Assembly: GCA_021234155.1 (NCBI GenBank)
Contig: JAJEKV010000283.1
Coordinates: 248,001 to 312,000 of the forward strand
Reading direction: 5' to 3'
Length of the DNA stretch: 64,000 nucleotides
From: Isoetes taiwanensis
Lineage: Eukaryota > Streptophyta > Lycopodiopsida > Isoetales > Isoetaceae
Part shown: piece by piece, positions 32,352 through 44,996 of the stretch
How the letters are laid out: every line of letters starts with the position of its first letter
Numbering within the stretch: position 1 is the first letter of the stretch
Translations under genes and position numbers: made by a program
The notes under the pieces: model-generated
Told to the model about the DNA's origin: nothing
The model's input: the letters and a program-made list of their open reading frames with translations, nothing else
Databases searched by the model: none

Positions 32352-33250
32352 CTAACAAGAAAAAATCAAATTACATAAAACACTGCCATCATTATCACCA
32401 TTACAAACTTTATACACCATAAATTCCTATTGTAAATAACCTGCAAACACAAAAATATAATATAACTTTAAACAAGAAAAAAAATACAAATCTTATTTAC
32501 CTTAAAGTGCACAGCCTTGAATATCCCTTCTTCTATCCAACCACAGACAATAGAACTCCACTAACATGCATGCCACAAAAAATAAAGATCACAAATGATA
32601 GACATCACATTAATCTAATTCTTGATTAATATTAAATACCTGGCAGCAAGCAATCTGATAATGATTTGGTAAGACCCCTGCAGTGCTAAATTATGGACTC
32701 TGCAGTGCTAGATCAACACCTGCATACCACAACAGCAGAACCTTTAACAAAGAAACATAAAAACTAGAAAAGGACATTAAAGATCCGTCGTTAACAGAAA
32801 AATTGTAACCAAAATAATAAATACCCGAATGCTTGTAAACAAGAATAGGAAGACGTCCTTAAAACTCAACAAAGCACAGTAAAAGTCTACTGGATCTTAC
32901 CAAATTGATGCATGCACCTATTCCTGATGCCAAAACTCGCCAAGAATCTATGTTACTCGTTAAAACTCCCTGCCGACTCAAATCCCATTCAATATCCAAA
33001 AAAAATAAGACTTTTCAAGAAACAAATTGAATCCTCTTCAAGAAACGGTACCAACGCCTTGCTGGAACCACTCCAAAATGTCAGAGCCTTGTTGGAGATG
33101 AAGATCGGCTTGCCGAAGTAACCATCGCCACGCAGAAGGGGAAAAAAGTCACAAAGCAAAAAGGATCTTCATTTTCGTAATTCCAACCTAAAGTGAAATA
33201 CATCAGGAAAGTGCACCTCCCAAAATATTCCCTCAGGAATATTCCCTCCA
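32352..33250. other. Intergenic, nothing recognised
   Basis: AT-rich sequence upstream of the recombinase gene. It could hold its 5' exon or promoter on the minus strand, but I see no motif. Confidence 0.4.
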
Positions 33251-33251
33251 A

Positions 33252-34958
33252 GGAATAAATTACCAATTGCATATTTTTTATTAGCTATAATGGCTTTAAC
33301 TAAAGTTGCCCAAAACTAATCCTAAACTTTAGCCAAACTCTACAAATTTTCCCTCTCATACTTTCTACTGTCTAGCTAAACTAACTCAAAATTCATCCCA
33401 AAAAACTTCTGTAGTGTGGTTCACACGAAAAAAATTAAGCTAAAACTATTGTACCTTTGTTCCAACTGTCTCCATTTACATTATCGTTTTCTTTCTGGAA
33501 GCATTCTAAAAATATACCAGCTACCTAAGTCCAGCCCTCAAATTATTCCATGCATGTTAGAAAAGAAATTACTAATTATTTATTTATTTCTTATTTATTT
33601 ATTTATTACTATTCTATTCTATTCTATAACTAGAATTACTTTAGCTAAGCTAGCCCAAAACTCATTCCTCTCGGTGTGGCATTACAACAATTTCATGAGT
33701 ATAGATATCTTTCAGTCGAAGTGACTATCAATTATAGATGGAGCTTAGCAGCAGAAAAGCATGCTTCAGGGCAGCTGCAAGCGTTATATGCCATGATGCA
33801 TCAGTTTAGGGCAAATAACTTTGAGCATTGGAAATTGAGATGTTTACTCTTTGGACATAGATAAGTCTAGTTGTGCTATATGTCCAGGACAATCAAAAAA
33901 ATGTTGGAATGCAATTGAAAAAGGACAGAAAGGGTTCTTGCTTGAAGAAATTGAAGCAAAGTTGCAAACCCACATGCCCCTAGCAGAGGTAGGGCAGTAG
34001 AAGCATTGCACAGGACTATAACTTATGTGAATAGAGGCTTATCTTTGGATGAAAATAGATTTTCTCTTATTGCATTGGAATAGTCAACGGAAAAGGGTTG
34101 TTACTCAGACATAAAAAAGCGGGTAGCAAAATGGTTGGGATAGTCTTGGACATCCTCTCCCATGTTCAAGGAGGTCCATGCATATGTAACTGCAATGTGG
34201 TAAGGAAAACGTGGGACCTTAATGGCGATGGATATGTTAAGAAGAGGTTTTATTTGGAAGCGATTAACGATCTGCTAGAGTATAAGGAACAACTCTTCAT
34301 ATAGAGATAGGCCAATGGAGTGACACCCTGCGTCGTGAGAGGTATTGTCCTGGATGCATGGAATAATTTAAGGACTAAACTTAGCTATTTGGCGATTTTT
34401 TAGCACATTTTCGAAAAAAATTGGCTAAAGTAAATGGAAAAAATTGGGAAAAAAATAATAATTTTAGCTTAACTTTTTTCGGGACTGGAGCAACCTTGGA
34501 GCTCTTTAGCCAAACGTTAGAAAGTAAGAGAGTGAAATTTTGTATTGTTTAGCTAAACCATAGAAACTTTTAGAATGAATTTTGGGCTGGTTTAGCTAAC
34601 ATCATTCTAGTTTATAAGAAATATATGATTAGTAGTTTAGTTTCTAACATTATAAATTAATTTGAGTCCTAGACTTTGCTAGTTAACATTATTTTAGAAT
34701 TTTTTCACAAAGAAAATGACAAAAATAAGTGGAAACAATTGAAAAAAAGGTTTCGTAATTTGGCTTAATCTTTTCTGTTGGCCACACCATAGAAATTTTT
34801 GGGATGATGTTGGGGTTAGTTTAGCTAAATGCTAGAAAGTATGAGAGGAAAAATGTGTAGAGTTTAGCTAAACTACAGAAAGTTTTGGGATTAATATGGA
34901 GCAAGTTTAGCTAAAGTCATTCTGGCTAATAAGAAATATGTGATTGATAATTTATTCC
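33252..34958. mobile_element. Long-inverted-repeat element, 1.7 kb
   Basis: The left end (33,252-33,424) and the reverse complement of the right end (34,785-34,958) align along about 170 bp with point changes. Shared phrases include GGAATAAATTA at the outer edge, TTTTTATTAGC, CTCTACA, CCTCTCATACTTTCTA, TTTAGCTAAACTAAC and TGTAGTGTGG/TATGGTGTGG. A second inner pair is 33,560-33,690 against 34,565-34,650 (CTAGAAT...TTAGCTAA...GCCCAAAA). The right side carries two tandem copies. The left inner arm has grown (TTTA)n and (TTCTA)n. The centre (33,690-34,380) holds non-repetitive, coding-like sequence. No target duplication is seen. Confidence 0.75.
33676..34304 (+). other. Coding-like cargo inside the inverted-repeat element
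   Basis: Plus-strand stretches such as EKHASGQLQALYAMMHQF and GGPCICNCNVVRKTWDLNGD, followed by YVKKRFYLEAINDLLEYKEQ, look like degraded protein-coding sequence with stops between them. I recognise no family. Its position between long inverted repeats is what one expects of a captured gene fragment (Pack-type element). Confidence 0.35.
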
Positions 34959-35635
34959 CTGCCTGGATGTCTGGACCAGAGATAAAAATAAAAAACCATG
35001 CTTTCTTGGATTGTTCATTATAGGAACACATCCGGGCTAAACATGGGATGCATGCTTCTGGGTGAAAGCATGCTAGGGTGTACCATCTAAAGTACTTTTT
35101 AGGGAGTGCGAAACTACCCAGAAAAGTACCCAACACTAGGTACTGGGAACTTACATAAATGCCATAATAAAAAATAAGTTTGAGAGTTAATTTGTTTATT
35201 TTAGTCTCTAATAGTATTGTTATCCTTTAGCACTATAGGTTGACATGTTATTGACCTTCAATTCAAAAAATTTCAATTGATTTTAATGGAAAGAAAAAAC
35301 AGAAAGTACTAGTTTTAAAAGTACCCAGTGTAGGTACTTTTGAGGGTTCCAAAAGTGGTACACCGTAGCATGCTTTTACCCTTCTAATTTATAAGAGCTA
35401 TTGGGTATGCCTACTCATATTTTGAGTTCCTACCTGAAGGATATTTGGGAAGAGAGAAAAGATATTATATGCTTGTTTGATCTTATGTCTATCTTTGATA
35501 TATATGGAACATATAATGTGCTAGAATGATGCTCATTAATCTTGTTTATATTTGCCATAAAGGCCTAGGGGCCAAAATGGTTTGATAATCTATTTTATAT
35601 TTACATTTTATAGTTTGGTATTAATTAGTCTGGGT
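34959..35635. other. Intergenic with a diverged inverted pair
   Basis: GGTGTACCATCTAAAGTACTTTT near 35,077 and AGGTACTTTTGAGGG...GTGGTACACC near 35,331-35,362 form an imperfect inverted pair flanking about 250 bp, with the phrases AAAAGTACCCAACACTAGGTACT and AAAAGTACCCAGTGTAGGTACTT shared. It is probably a small MITE at about 35,045-35,380 (ends GGGTGAAAGCATGCTA and TAGCATGCTTTTACCC). Confidence 0.55.
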
Positions 35636-37235
35636 TACAACACGTGATCTCGTCCTCCGGGATTACCAGCTCGCGGACGGGACAAATTTGAAAACCTTAG
35701 AACCTTAGTACCTTGGAGAGGGAAAAAAAATAAAAAAAGATTCCGTCTGCCTGATGGTGATCCCGGAGGCGGGGATCACCAACATGTGATCCCGTCCTCC
35801 GGGATCACCAGCTCGCGGACGGGACAAATTTGAAAACCTTAGAACCTTAGTACCTTAAAGATTCCGTCCGCCTGATACTGATCCCGGAGGCGGGGATCAC
35901 CAACACGTGATCCCGTCCTCCGGGATCCCCAGCTCGCGGACGGGAGAAATTTGAAAACCTTAGAACCTTAGTACCTTATAGGAAAAAAAAAATAAAGATT
36001 CCATCCGCCTGATGGTGATCCCGGAGGACGGAATCGCCGGCATGGTGATCCCGGAGGCAGGGATCACCAACACGTGATCCCGTCCTCCGGGATCCCCAGC
36101 TCGCGGACGGGATAAATTCAAAACCTTAGAACCTTAGAACATTAGAGAGGAAAAATAAATAAAAAAAGATTCCGTCCGCCTGATGGTGATCCCGGAGGCG
36201 GGGATCACCAAATTGTGATCCCGTCCTCCGGGATCCCCAGCTCGCGGACGGGACAAATTTGAAAACCTTAGAACCTTAGAACCTTAGAGAGGAAAAAAAA
36301 TAAAAAAAGATTCCGTCAGCCTGATGGTGATCCCGGAGGCGGGGATCACCAACATGTGATCCTCCAGGGATCACCCGGCTGTGAGCGGGGACAGATTTGA
36401 AAACCTTAGAACCTTAGTACCTTGGAGGAAAAAAATAAAATAAAGATTCTGTCTGCCTGATGGTGATCCCGGAGGCGGGGATCACCAACACGTGATCCCA
36501 TCCTCCGGGATCCCCAGCTCGCAGACGGGACAAATTTGAAAACCTTAGAACCTTAGTACCTTGGAGGAAAAAAAAATAAATAAAGATTACGTCCGCCTGA
36601 TGGTGATCCCGGAGGACGGAGTCGCCGGCATGGTGATCCCGGAGGCGGGGATCACCAACACGTGATCCCATCCTCCGGGATCCCCAGCTCGCGGATGGGA
36701 CAAATTTAAAAACCTTAGAACCTTAGAACCTTAGAGAGGAAAAAAAATAAAAAAAGATTCCGTCCGCCTGATGGTGATCCCGGAGGCGGGGACCACCAAC
36801 ACGTGATCCCGTCCTCCGGGACTGGACAAATTTGAAAACCTTAGAACCTTAGTACCTTGAAGGAAAAATAAATAAATAAAGATTCCGTCCGCCTGATGGT
36901 GATTCCGGAGGTGGGGATCACCAACACCTGATCCCGTCCTCCGGAATCCCCAGTTCGCGGACGAGACAAATTTGAAAACCTTAGAACCTTAGTACCTTAG
37001 AGGAAAAAAAAATAAATAAAGATTCTGTCCGCCTGATAGTGATCCCGGAGGACGGAATCGCCGGCATGGTGATCCCGGAGGCGGGGATCACCAACACGTG
37101 ATCCTTTCCTCCGGGATCACCAGCTCGCGGACGCGACAAATTTGAAAACCTTAGAACCTTAGAACCTTAGAGAGGAAAAAAAAATAAAAAAAGATTCCGT
37201 CCGCCTGATGGTGATCCCGGAGGCGGGGATCATCG
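35636..37235. repeat. Palindromic GC-rich module array (about 11 units)
   Basis: Eleven copies of the A-rich phrase ACCTTAGAACCTTAG occur at spacings of 120 to 172 bp. Between them stand GC-rich palindromic modules: GGTGATCCCGGAGGCGGGG, ATCACCAACACGTGATCC, CGTCCTCCGGGATCCCCAGC, then GATTCCGTCCGCCTGATGG. An extra 32-bp submodule with GACGGAATCGCCGGCATGG is present in three units only (about 36,023, 36,612, 37,055), giving a higher-order pattern. Every GC module is self-complementary (GGTGATCCCGGAGG against CCTCCGGGATCACC). No ORF is meaningful here. Confidence 0.93.
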
Positions 37236-37365
37236 GATAGACACTTTACCATTACATTACATTGCATTTAAACATTACATTTAGTGATATGCATTGAAAG
37301 ATTGAGAAATACAAGTTCTGAAACTCATGTTTCAGGCCCCAAAATTTGGGAATCATGGTGCCTTG

Positions 37366-40010
37366 CATCAAGCCTCCATCTCAACTTCCTTCCAACTCTT
37401 CCTTGCTTTCTTCACCTTACGTTTTCCAAGTTCTATCACAGGCTTCAGCCGTGACAAGCTAGTACTACAGTTCACCTCTAAGGTAAGCTCAGGTAGACTT
37501 GATATATTAGTGCTCATGCCAGCTATGTCATCCATCTTCTCAAGTCTAAAGTCGAGCTGCCTCATGAGAGAATCAGTTGCAACTAAAATGTTAGGATCTT
37601 TTCGAGCCGTAGACATCACTCTAGCAATTACCGCCTCCAAGGAGGCCTGAGTCTTCTTCAAGTCCATTTGACTGCTTGTTTACAAGTGAGTTTGCAAGGG
37701 AGACTCTTCTCCTAGGCATACTACCTCAAGCACCTCGGATCCCTGGTCTCCACAACTCTCTTGCACGGCTTCGTATGGCTTCAGGTGGTCCATGCCCCCA
37801 CCTATTGTCCCATATTGGGAACCCAACACCTGTAAGAGATCTTGAACCCTGTAATTGCCAAGCATTTGCATAACTTTTACCTGATGCTTACATAGATTAC
37901 CCTTGGCTCCCCAAGGGCAATCACAACATGCCCAATTCTTGTGTGCTCCAGCAACAAAATACGGGCCCTGTCCAAGAGTGTGCTCGCTTTGCACTTCAGC
38001 CTCGCCCTCCTCGAAGTTGGTAAATGTGACTTGTTCGTCGGCAATATTCCAAGCGCCTCTAATTGCGCACTCTACTATTTGTTCCTATGAGGTATTTACT
38101 ATAAATCCATGTTCCTTCATAGACCTAGAACATAGCTATATATCAATCATTTGCAAGGTAAATTAGACTAGGTAGTGGTATATAAATGTTACCTCATGTA
38201 AGCCATGTGTGTCTCCACATTGTTAGTGAGAATGTAGAGCAACCAGTCAATTCTCTTGCCTCGAAGTGCACGTTTACATATGCCTAGGCGCAACTTAAGG
38301 GCAGCATGCCATGCCTCTATGGCAGCATTGGTCTCTTGATTGGAGTGCATGTACATTCTTGTAGCCAATACCCATTCACAGATGTTCTTAGTCCACTCCT
38401 TACTCATGTAGGCCGACAATTTAGGGTATTGAGGATACTTCCTCACCAACTCTTCCAACCTCTTGATGACCTCTTTCCTTACAGCTTCCCTGTACTCCTC
38501 ACCATACTCATTGTCCCCTACAGGACCCTGTCTTGTACATTATATTCCCTAGCTCCTTGAACATTTCATTTCTATGCACCTTACTCCTTAATTTTTACGT
38601 AGCCACTTAATCCAGGCTCTTCTCACATGCCAAATGCATATTTGCACATGCACGTTTGAGAAAACCTACAAGTGCACAATGTCAGTCCATAGTGTTAGAA
38701 AGTATGCAAGAAAGTATAAGAAAGGGGAAGGGTGATAAGTTGCCTGGGAACTTACATTTTTTACGGCCTTGATTTCAGCATCAGCATCGTCAGTAATGAT
38801 GCAAGAAGGGTGCCAATCCGGATCATCCAGGCATAGTGAATCCTTTAGTGCTTTCAACCACTTAGTTATAGCCCTAGTTTTTTGAGAATTGGTTATGACA
38901 TATGCCAATGGCAAGCCATTGCAATGGTCATCGAAAGCAATGAGTGTAAAAAGATAGTACCTGCATAATAGAAACCAATAGCTCTCATTGGATCTAGAAT
39001 TGAAATGCTATAGCCATTTTAAATGGACTATGGAAAAGATCTAGAATGGAAATGAACCCAAAGTAGTGTACCTCTTGTCATTAGTTTTGAAGGTTGCATC
39101 CATGCAAATGGCCCTAATCTTTCCAAACTTCAGCATTGCCTCTCTTTGGATTGGAGTCATCACTCCCAATTGGAACGTGTCACCATGTTCATAGAAGAAC
39201 ACGGACTCTAGATGTTGTTGCACCCACATGTTGATGCTGGTGGGAAGGTCTTCATGTATCTTCCAAGTGTTTCTAACAACACTCTTCTCAATGTTGTAAA
39301 CATCCCAGATCTTCAACATGTCATCCCTACACATATTATCCTTGCCATGCACATCGAGTTTAAATCTCCACCTCTCCTCGTGCATGTTCATAACACTTCG
39401 TGGGGTGTGCCAATGCACGAGCTTTTCTCTAACCCATTCCCCCAATTCCGGAGAGATCCACAGTGCTAGCTTGAATCTGATACCTTTCTCTACGTCAACA
39501 AATTTACCATGGGAAGGCTCACCTTGGAGATTTCTATGCTCAAACCCATAGTAAGTAACTTGCGAGCAATCTGGGAGAAGATAGAGTTGCCTAATGGTCC
39601 TTAAGTAGAAACTGCACGGTGCCACACAATTTCTTTGCGCTCCAAGAATGAAGTCTTCAACCTGGTTTGTTGGGAAGTAGCAGGTCCAGACAAGCATTTC
39701 TCCACCTCCATGTACAGAAGGAACTTGGTGCTCTTCGGAAAGTGTAGGTTGCTGTGGTCGAAAATGCCATTAGAGGGTGACTCCACATGTATTTCAGCAC
39801 GCAGCTGGGAATGGCGAGAAAGGGAGCTCAGATATACGTTTCTTACCTCCAAAAAATAATCTTAAGCAGATAAATACCTGTGCTATCTTCTCCTCCAGCC
39901 CCCAAACGTCCATAGCTGCCAGGCCGCTTCGAACATCCGTCTGTGGATGCAGCAGCGCAGAGAAATTCTGGAAGACAAAACTGGGATCCCCGAGGGTGGT
40001 TTCCAACATC
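37366..40010 (-). pseudogene. Decayed Mutator-like (MULE) transposase with SWIM zinc finger
   Basis: Minus-strand exons in order: about 39,885-40,010 (NFSALLHPQTDV...AAMDVWGLEEKIAQ); 39,072-39,850 (FYLRTIRQLYLLPDCSQVTYY ... ending ICMDATFKTNDKR, first catalytic Asp). An exact GT-AG join then leads to 38,756-38,960 (YLFTLIAFDDHCNGLPLAY...ITDDADAEIKAVKN, second Asp). Next come VQICIWHVRRAWIKWLRK (about 38,590-38,667), KYPQYPKLSAYM...NQETNAAIEAWHAALKLRL (third acidic residue) and the SWIM finger CDCPWGAKGNLCKH (37,870-37,915). A last exon is 37,366-37,667. Single-base losses break the frame at an A run near 38,600, near 38,545 and near 39,690. The DDE order plus SWIM is diagnostic of Mutator/FAR1-type transposases. 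Confidence 0.82.
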
Positions 40011-40109
40011 CCAGGTGTCCAGATCTCAATGGTTGGTCCGTGCATGGGCTGGCATGTACAAAACCAACCGCTCGATCAGTCCATGGTCACTGGCCACCGT
40101 CGATTTTCA

Positions 40110-40700
40110 TGCATAAAGTACGTGGGGATCCCAGAGGGGGGGATCGCCCCCCCTCTTGGCCACGCAGTGGTGATCCCGGAGGGTGTTTTCACCGAAAAGT
40201 CCTCGCGGGGATCCCGGAGGGCAGCATATTCTCGGGCACCTGTTATCGGCCATGGTGGTGATCCCGGAGGCCGGGATAACCTGGCGTATATCGGGCGGCC
40301 GATATCGGCCGAGCGATGGCGATCCCGGAGGAGGGGATCACACCCGTCGGATTCGGAGATCCCAGAGGAGGGATTCACCACGGCTGATATTGGGGCGGAG
40401 TTATTGGCCATGGCATGGGGATCCCGGAGGCCGGGATCACGTGTTGGTGATTCCGGACGGCGGGATCAACCCGTACTTTTTATGGTGATACCGGAGGCGG
40501 GGAACACCACGGACGGCCCGGATGTGGCGCGGAAGCGGACGACCGAGATTGGTGCAGGGCCCCTCACATGCGCCAGTACGGTGAAATGGAGGGGCCTGGA
40601 ACGGGTTCCGTCGAGCCCTGGTGGTGATATCGGAGGACGGTATTTTTACCTCCGGGATCCCCGAAACCAGGGTAAGACTATCCTGAGTCGCATCACGAAT
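40110..40700. repeat. Second palindromic GATCCCGGAGG module array
   Basis: About ten copies of GATCCCGGAGG / ATCCCAGAGG / GATACCGGAGG with closing GGGATCAC or GGGATAACC arms, each enclosing a different 20-60 bp spacer, unlike the uniform array at 35.6-37.2 kb. It ends CCGGGATCCCCGAAACCAGGG. The 311-codon frame across it is a by-product of GC-rich repeats and I do not call it a gene. Confidence 0.85.
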
Positions 40701-42000
40701 AGCAATCTATAAGAACCTACTCTACTCTATGTCTTTCATTCTAGAATACATATTGATTGTCCCAATTTCCAAAAATCTGCTGAATGCTTACATTTGTAGA
40801 AATCCTTTTGGAGTCTCTTGCAAATCCATTATGTGAGTCTACCATTTCCATTTAGACTCAACTCGAAGTGCAAAATCAATTATTGCGTGGTGTTTATATA
40901 GAGTGTAGTATATATAACAAACAAACAAATACATCCAGATTGAAGGCCATTTGATCACATTAAATGTCAAATATTGATCTCTAATTATCTGAAAAAGATA
41001 AGCATGCTAAGAAAGTGCAGGCTAACGGTTCTTGCTAACAACTTGTGTTGATACTAGTACAAGGTAACATTTTTTGGTAGCAACGAAGCTAGCATCTTCT
41101 CCTAGGAACTTGTGTGTGCTAATAATGAATACACCCATTTTGCTAGCAGCAAGTATCATGCAAATTTAAGATAGAAACTATGAACTAGCATTTTCCACTA
41201 TATTTTAGAACTACATGCAAACTCGTGATTTTTGCAAGTTTAAAACATTAGGACCCATGTTGCAATACATGAAGCACCTATTATAATTAGCATCAATTGC
41301 AACTACCACTTACTTGTCTTCTACCATGACATTCATTCACAGTAAAATGGCACAGAAATGCTATAAAAAACACAATCTAGGTAAAAAGATCCTAACAAAC
41401 AATTTTATCTAGGTGGTAGGTTTGCAATTTAATCAAGTAATAAATTCCTAGCTACCATTAGATGATTCTCTAATTGTTGGCCAATAAATCTCATTTCTGT
41501 GTTGTGCATTACTTAGGACATTGTTGTTTACGCTTCAACATGCAATCTACTCCATGCGTAAAGCCTTCCATGTCTGGTGATAGAGCATTCTCATTATCAC
41601 TGATACTTGAATGTTTCCTTTACAACTATTAAATGCATTAAAGATATTGGATGCAATATTGCAAACATTTAATAGTGTCCGCAGCTAAGTTTTATTTCTT
41701 ACGGGCAGTAAACCTGTAAGAGTTCGTCTCTACCTTTCTTGACCCCTTCCGTCTTTCCCCTTTTCAACTTCCTTCCCACCCCTTGTCCCATGCCGGTCTC
41801 CTGCTAGTTTATACTTTCTTTAATATAATAACAGTGGGTGTGTAATTATCCTTATCATACCATATATAAAGCAGTAACATTTCTGTTCTTAAAAAATAGG
41901 GAACTAATTTTTCTGGGCTGAGCGCAGCCCTGGCCTTGACACGTATGCGCCCATTGCATTTCTAAATTCAAGAAAAAAGAAAAAACTTAGGGATGCCACG
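40700..42000. other. Intergenic, nothing recognised
   Basis: AT-rich sequence with no ORF or repeat I can name. Confidence 0.5.
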
Positions 42001-43760
42001 TTTTTTGTTCTTATCTGCTTTGAATGAATCTCCTCCGTCGCATGCTCTCGCATGCTCTGCTCTCCACTTCCTCTGCCCCATTCCGGCGAGATCAGCTCTC
42101 ACAGAATGATCTGCTACTGCTGGAGGTTCGTTGCAGTTCTTCAGAAAAGCGTAGGAAATTTTCTTTTCACTCCTCACTCAAATATAATGCAGTGCAATCA
42201 ATCCCTTTATGGTGATATGGAGATCTGGACTTGCTCTTGGCTATGGCGGATCCGAGGGTCAGTCTGGCCAGATCTAGTTTGGCGTCTAAGACGCCGGAGT
42301 GTTTTGAGATGGTCAAAAATTGTGGACGACACAATTCCGTGGCAATCAAGCATATCATCATCTAATCTACTGTCGGGTTGGTTTGGAGCGAATATCGCCG
42401 ATTGAGGTAGATACTTTTGCTTTTCATTTCCTTATGGCTTCCATTTCCTTATTCTAGCTATAGTTTTCTGCTGGGTATGGTCTCTGCATGTTGAAAACTT
42501 TAAAAGCCAAATCCGGTACTAAAAGTGGAAGAGAAAGAGGCAACAATGATTCTATACTTCTCCATAATGATTTTGGTTTAACGTGCTTTATATTTGCACT
42601 GACAGGCTAAGTTTCACCCAAATCTAAAAAAGGCAAGGGCGCAAAAAATTCCTTCGTTGCAAAATAGGATACATATTTCATCAAAGAAGGCTATACAATC
42701 TGGATCCTGCTGCAAGTACAAACCTAAGAACTTTTTAATTTTCATGCAGTCTTGCTGAGGAGTCTTCGGATTTTTGGCCATTGCCTCCCTCAATCCTTGC
42801 ATTACACTGGATCAAACCATAAAATCCTTGCACCACAAGAACAGATCGAGCCACGAAAATGCTGTCGGAACAGAGCAAGAAACAGGGGAGAGGGCGCCAT
42901 GTGTTAAAATTTATGGGGCCATATAACTGTGCGGCCAACCTATTTAGTCGAAGAATCCATGTCCAATAGCGCCTATAGCTCTACTACTGACTTATTTGGT
43001 CGAAGAAGAGATCAAAATGGTGAGAAGATTTGGGATTTTGTCGTGGTTTGGAAGCATAGGATCGCAGAAGATTTGAAAGAAAATCCAGCCTTAGGAAAGG
43101 GGGTGGAGCTGGATCGTCAAGCATACTAAGAATACTGCTCCACCGTCGTTTCAAGGCAAATCGGCTAACTTACAGGTAGGTTTGAGTATGATTTAGGTAT
43201 ATTTCTGCATTTTTTATCCATCCCATTTGATCTTCTCAATTGAGCAGTTTGATATCGGCTCCAAATTCGCTATTTGTTGTTCTGAGCACTTATTTTTTCA
43301 CTCTGCCTGCAATGTGAGACCTGCAATGTGAGACCATCGGGAGAAACCCTGCTTCCTACTTCTAAAACTACCCGTGTTAGGTCGACAGCAACTCTTGACG
43401 GTGCCGAGAACCTCCTTTCTTAGGCATGCAGAGCCCTGCTCGCGCCAAATCGGTGATGTTGAGCTCAAATTTCGGCATCTAGACTAGCATGAACATCCAA
43501 AAAAAAATTTCGTAACAAATATTATTAGATGCCAAGCAGATTGATGCCCATGTTCTGTTTTTGGAATGCCATGTGCCTATCATGATTTGGTTCATGATTA
43601 ATAGGCCAGCGGGTGAAGCCCAGAGGTTCCAGACATGATTCATATATTGCTTGGAGATTTCGCAAGTCCTTGCAGTATCAAAATCCACTTTCCTAGCACT
43701 GCTCTGTAAGTTACCAAAATCGCTTTGTGCATCAAGGATCATCTCTTCCAAGCACTCAAT
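42000..43760. other. Intergenic with short unrecognised ORFs
   Basis: A plus-strand frame at 42,052-42,405 and minus frames at 42,614-42,938 and 43,479-43,751 have mixed composition without a domain I know. The last (DFGNLQSSARKVDFDTARTC) is the most protein-like. No splice or promoter signal supports any of them. Confidence 0.3.
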
Positions 43761-44143
43761 GCCATTTTTCGTATAGGAGATTTCTCGTATGCAATTTGAA
43801 GATTTGAAGATTTCATTGCTATGCCTATTTATATCTAACGTAGCAGTTCACAATCACATGTGCAGACAATCTCAGGGAACATTATTGGATGTATAGAACA
43901 TGCATTGCCAATAACTAGAAAAGCATCCGGGTCTGGTGCCGGGCCCCATCGACAGCTCCTTGCTGTCACAGATCTTGTGGCTAAGCCACGATGGTGGTGG
44001 TGCTCACCTATTTTTGCAATGGTTATTTAAAAGTATTAGCCTAAAACTCTTAACCAATTAAAATACATTTCAATTGCAATCAATGCCTCGTGCAAACAAG
44101 TAACAAAGGAACCATATTTATTATTTGTACAGATTCGGTTGTG

Positions 44144-44216
44144 CCCTAGCCTAAGATGTGTCAAGGTGCACCATTACCTTAGCATAAGATGTGTCAAGGT
44201 GCACCATTACCTTAGC
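44144..44216. repeat. 33-bp tandem duplication
   Basis: TAAGATGTGTCAAGGTGCACC followed by ATTACCTTAGCA occurs twice in tandem (about 44,152-44,184 and 44,185-44,217). Confidence 0.85.
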
Positions 44217-44996
44217 ACTAGGGAAATATGCGACCAATAATTCCAATGCGAATTTGCCCAAATCTGGCACAACCCAAATGCACAACCCAAATCCGGCACG
44301 AAGATGGCTCAAAAAGTTTCTATTTGCATAACAACATGATTTACACATGGGGAGGGGAATTGGTAAGAAGAGGCCAATGCATAGCTAGTGCGGGAGAAAC
44401 AGGGAGAGCCACATCTGCATTTACACTCCAGAATCAACAACCAACATGGGAAACCTATTTGTCCGACAAATCATGTAAGCCTGCAAACCTTAATTGTTTT
44501 TACACGAGATTTCATGAGCCACTCTTACTCAATTCAATCGCGGGTTTTGTTTTGCAATGCCAACTCATTTATATACATTAAAAAAAAAAAAGAAAAACTA
44601 TTCCTTAAGCTTTTAAAATTTTTTGCAGTAATTCAATTTCAAAATATTTGATCAATAATAATGGACAAAATTGCACCACAAGCAACAGAGCATAGTGTAA
44701 AAATTTTTGCTCAAACTTGAGATCCTCTGTTCATATTTTAGGACCACATAGGTCGATTTCTTTTGTTATGTACCCACTGGGCATATTTAAGCGGATGCAA
44801 CATTGAAGTCCATGCCATTGTCAAAGACTTCTCTATTTGCAAACTTAGTATCAAACCTTTTTGGCTAAAGATTTGCAGACGAATCCCAAGGTTCAACTCC
44901 TGCATGTTCTTTCCCCTCTCAAGGATGTCCAGAATTGAGATCTGTTCGACTTAGCACAAAACTTCTTTTGCAGCGGGTTGGAGAAGAGAAATGTTC

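Noticed and set aside
39777-40712. 311-aa ORF
   Set aside because: It runs through the palindromic module array; Gly/Arg/Asp/Pro repeats reflect GATCCCGGAGG blocks in changing frames.
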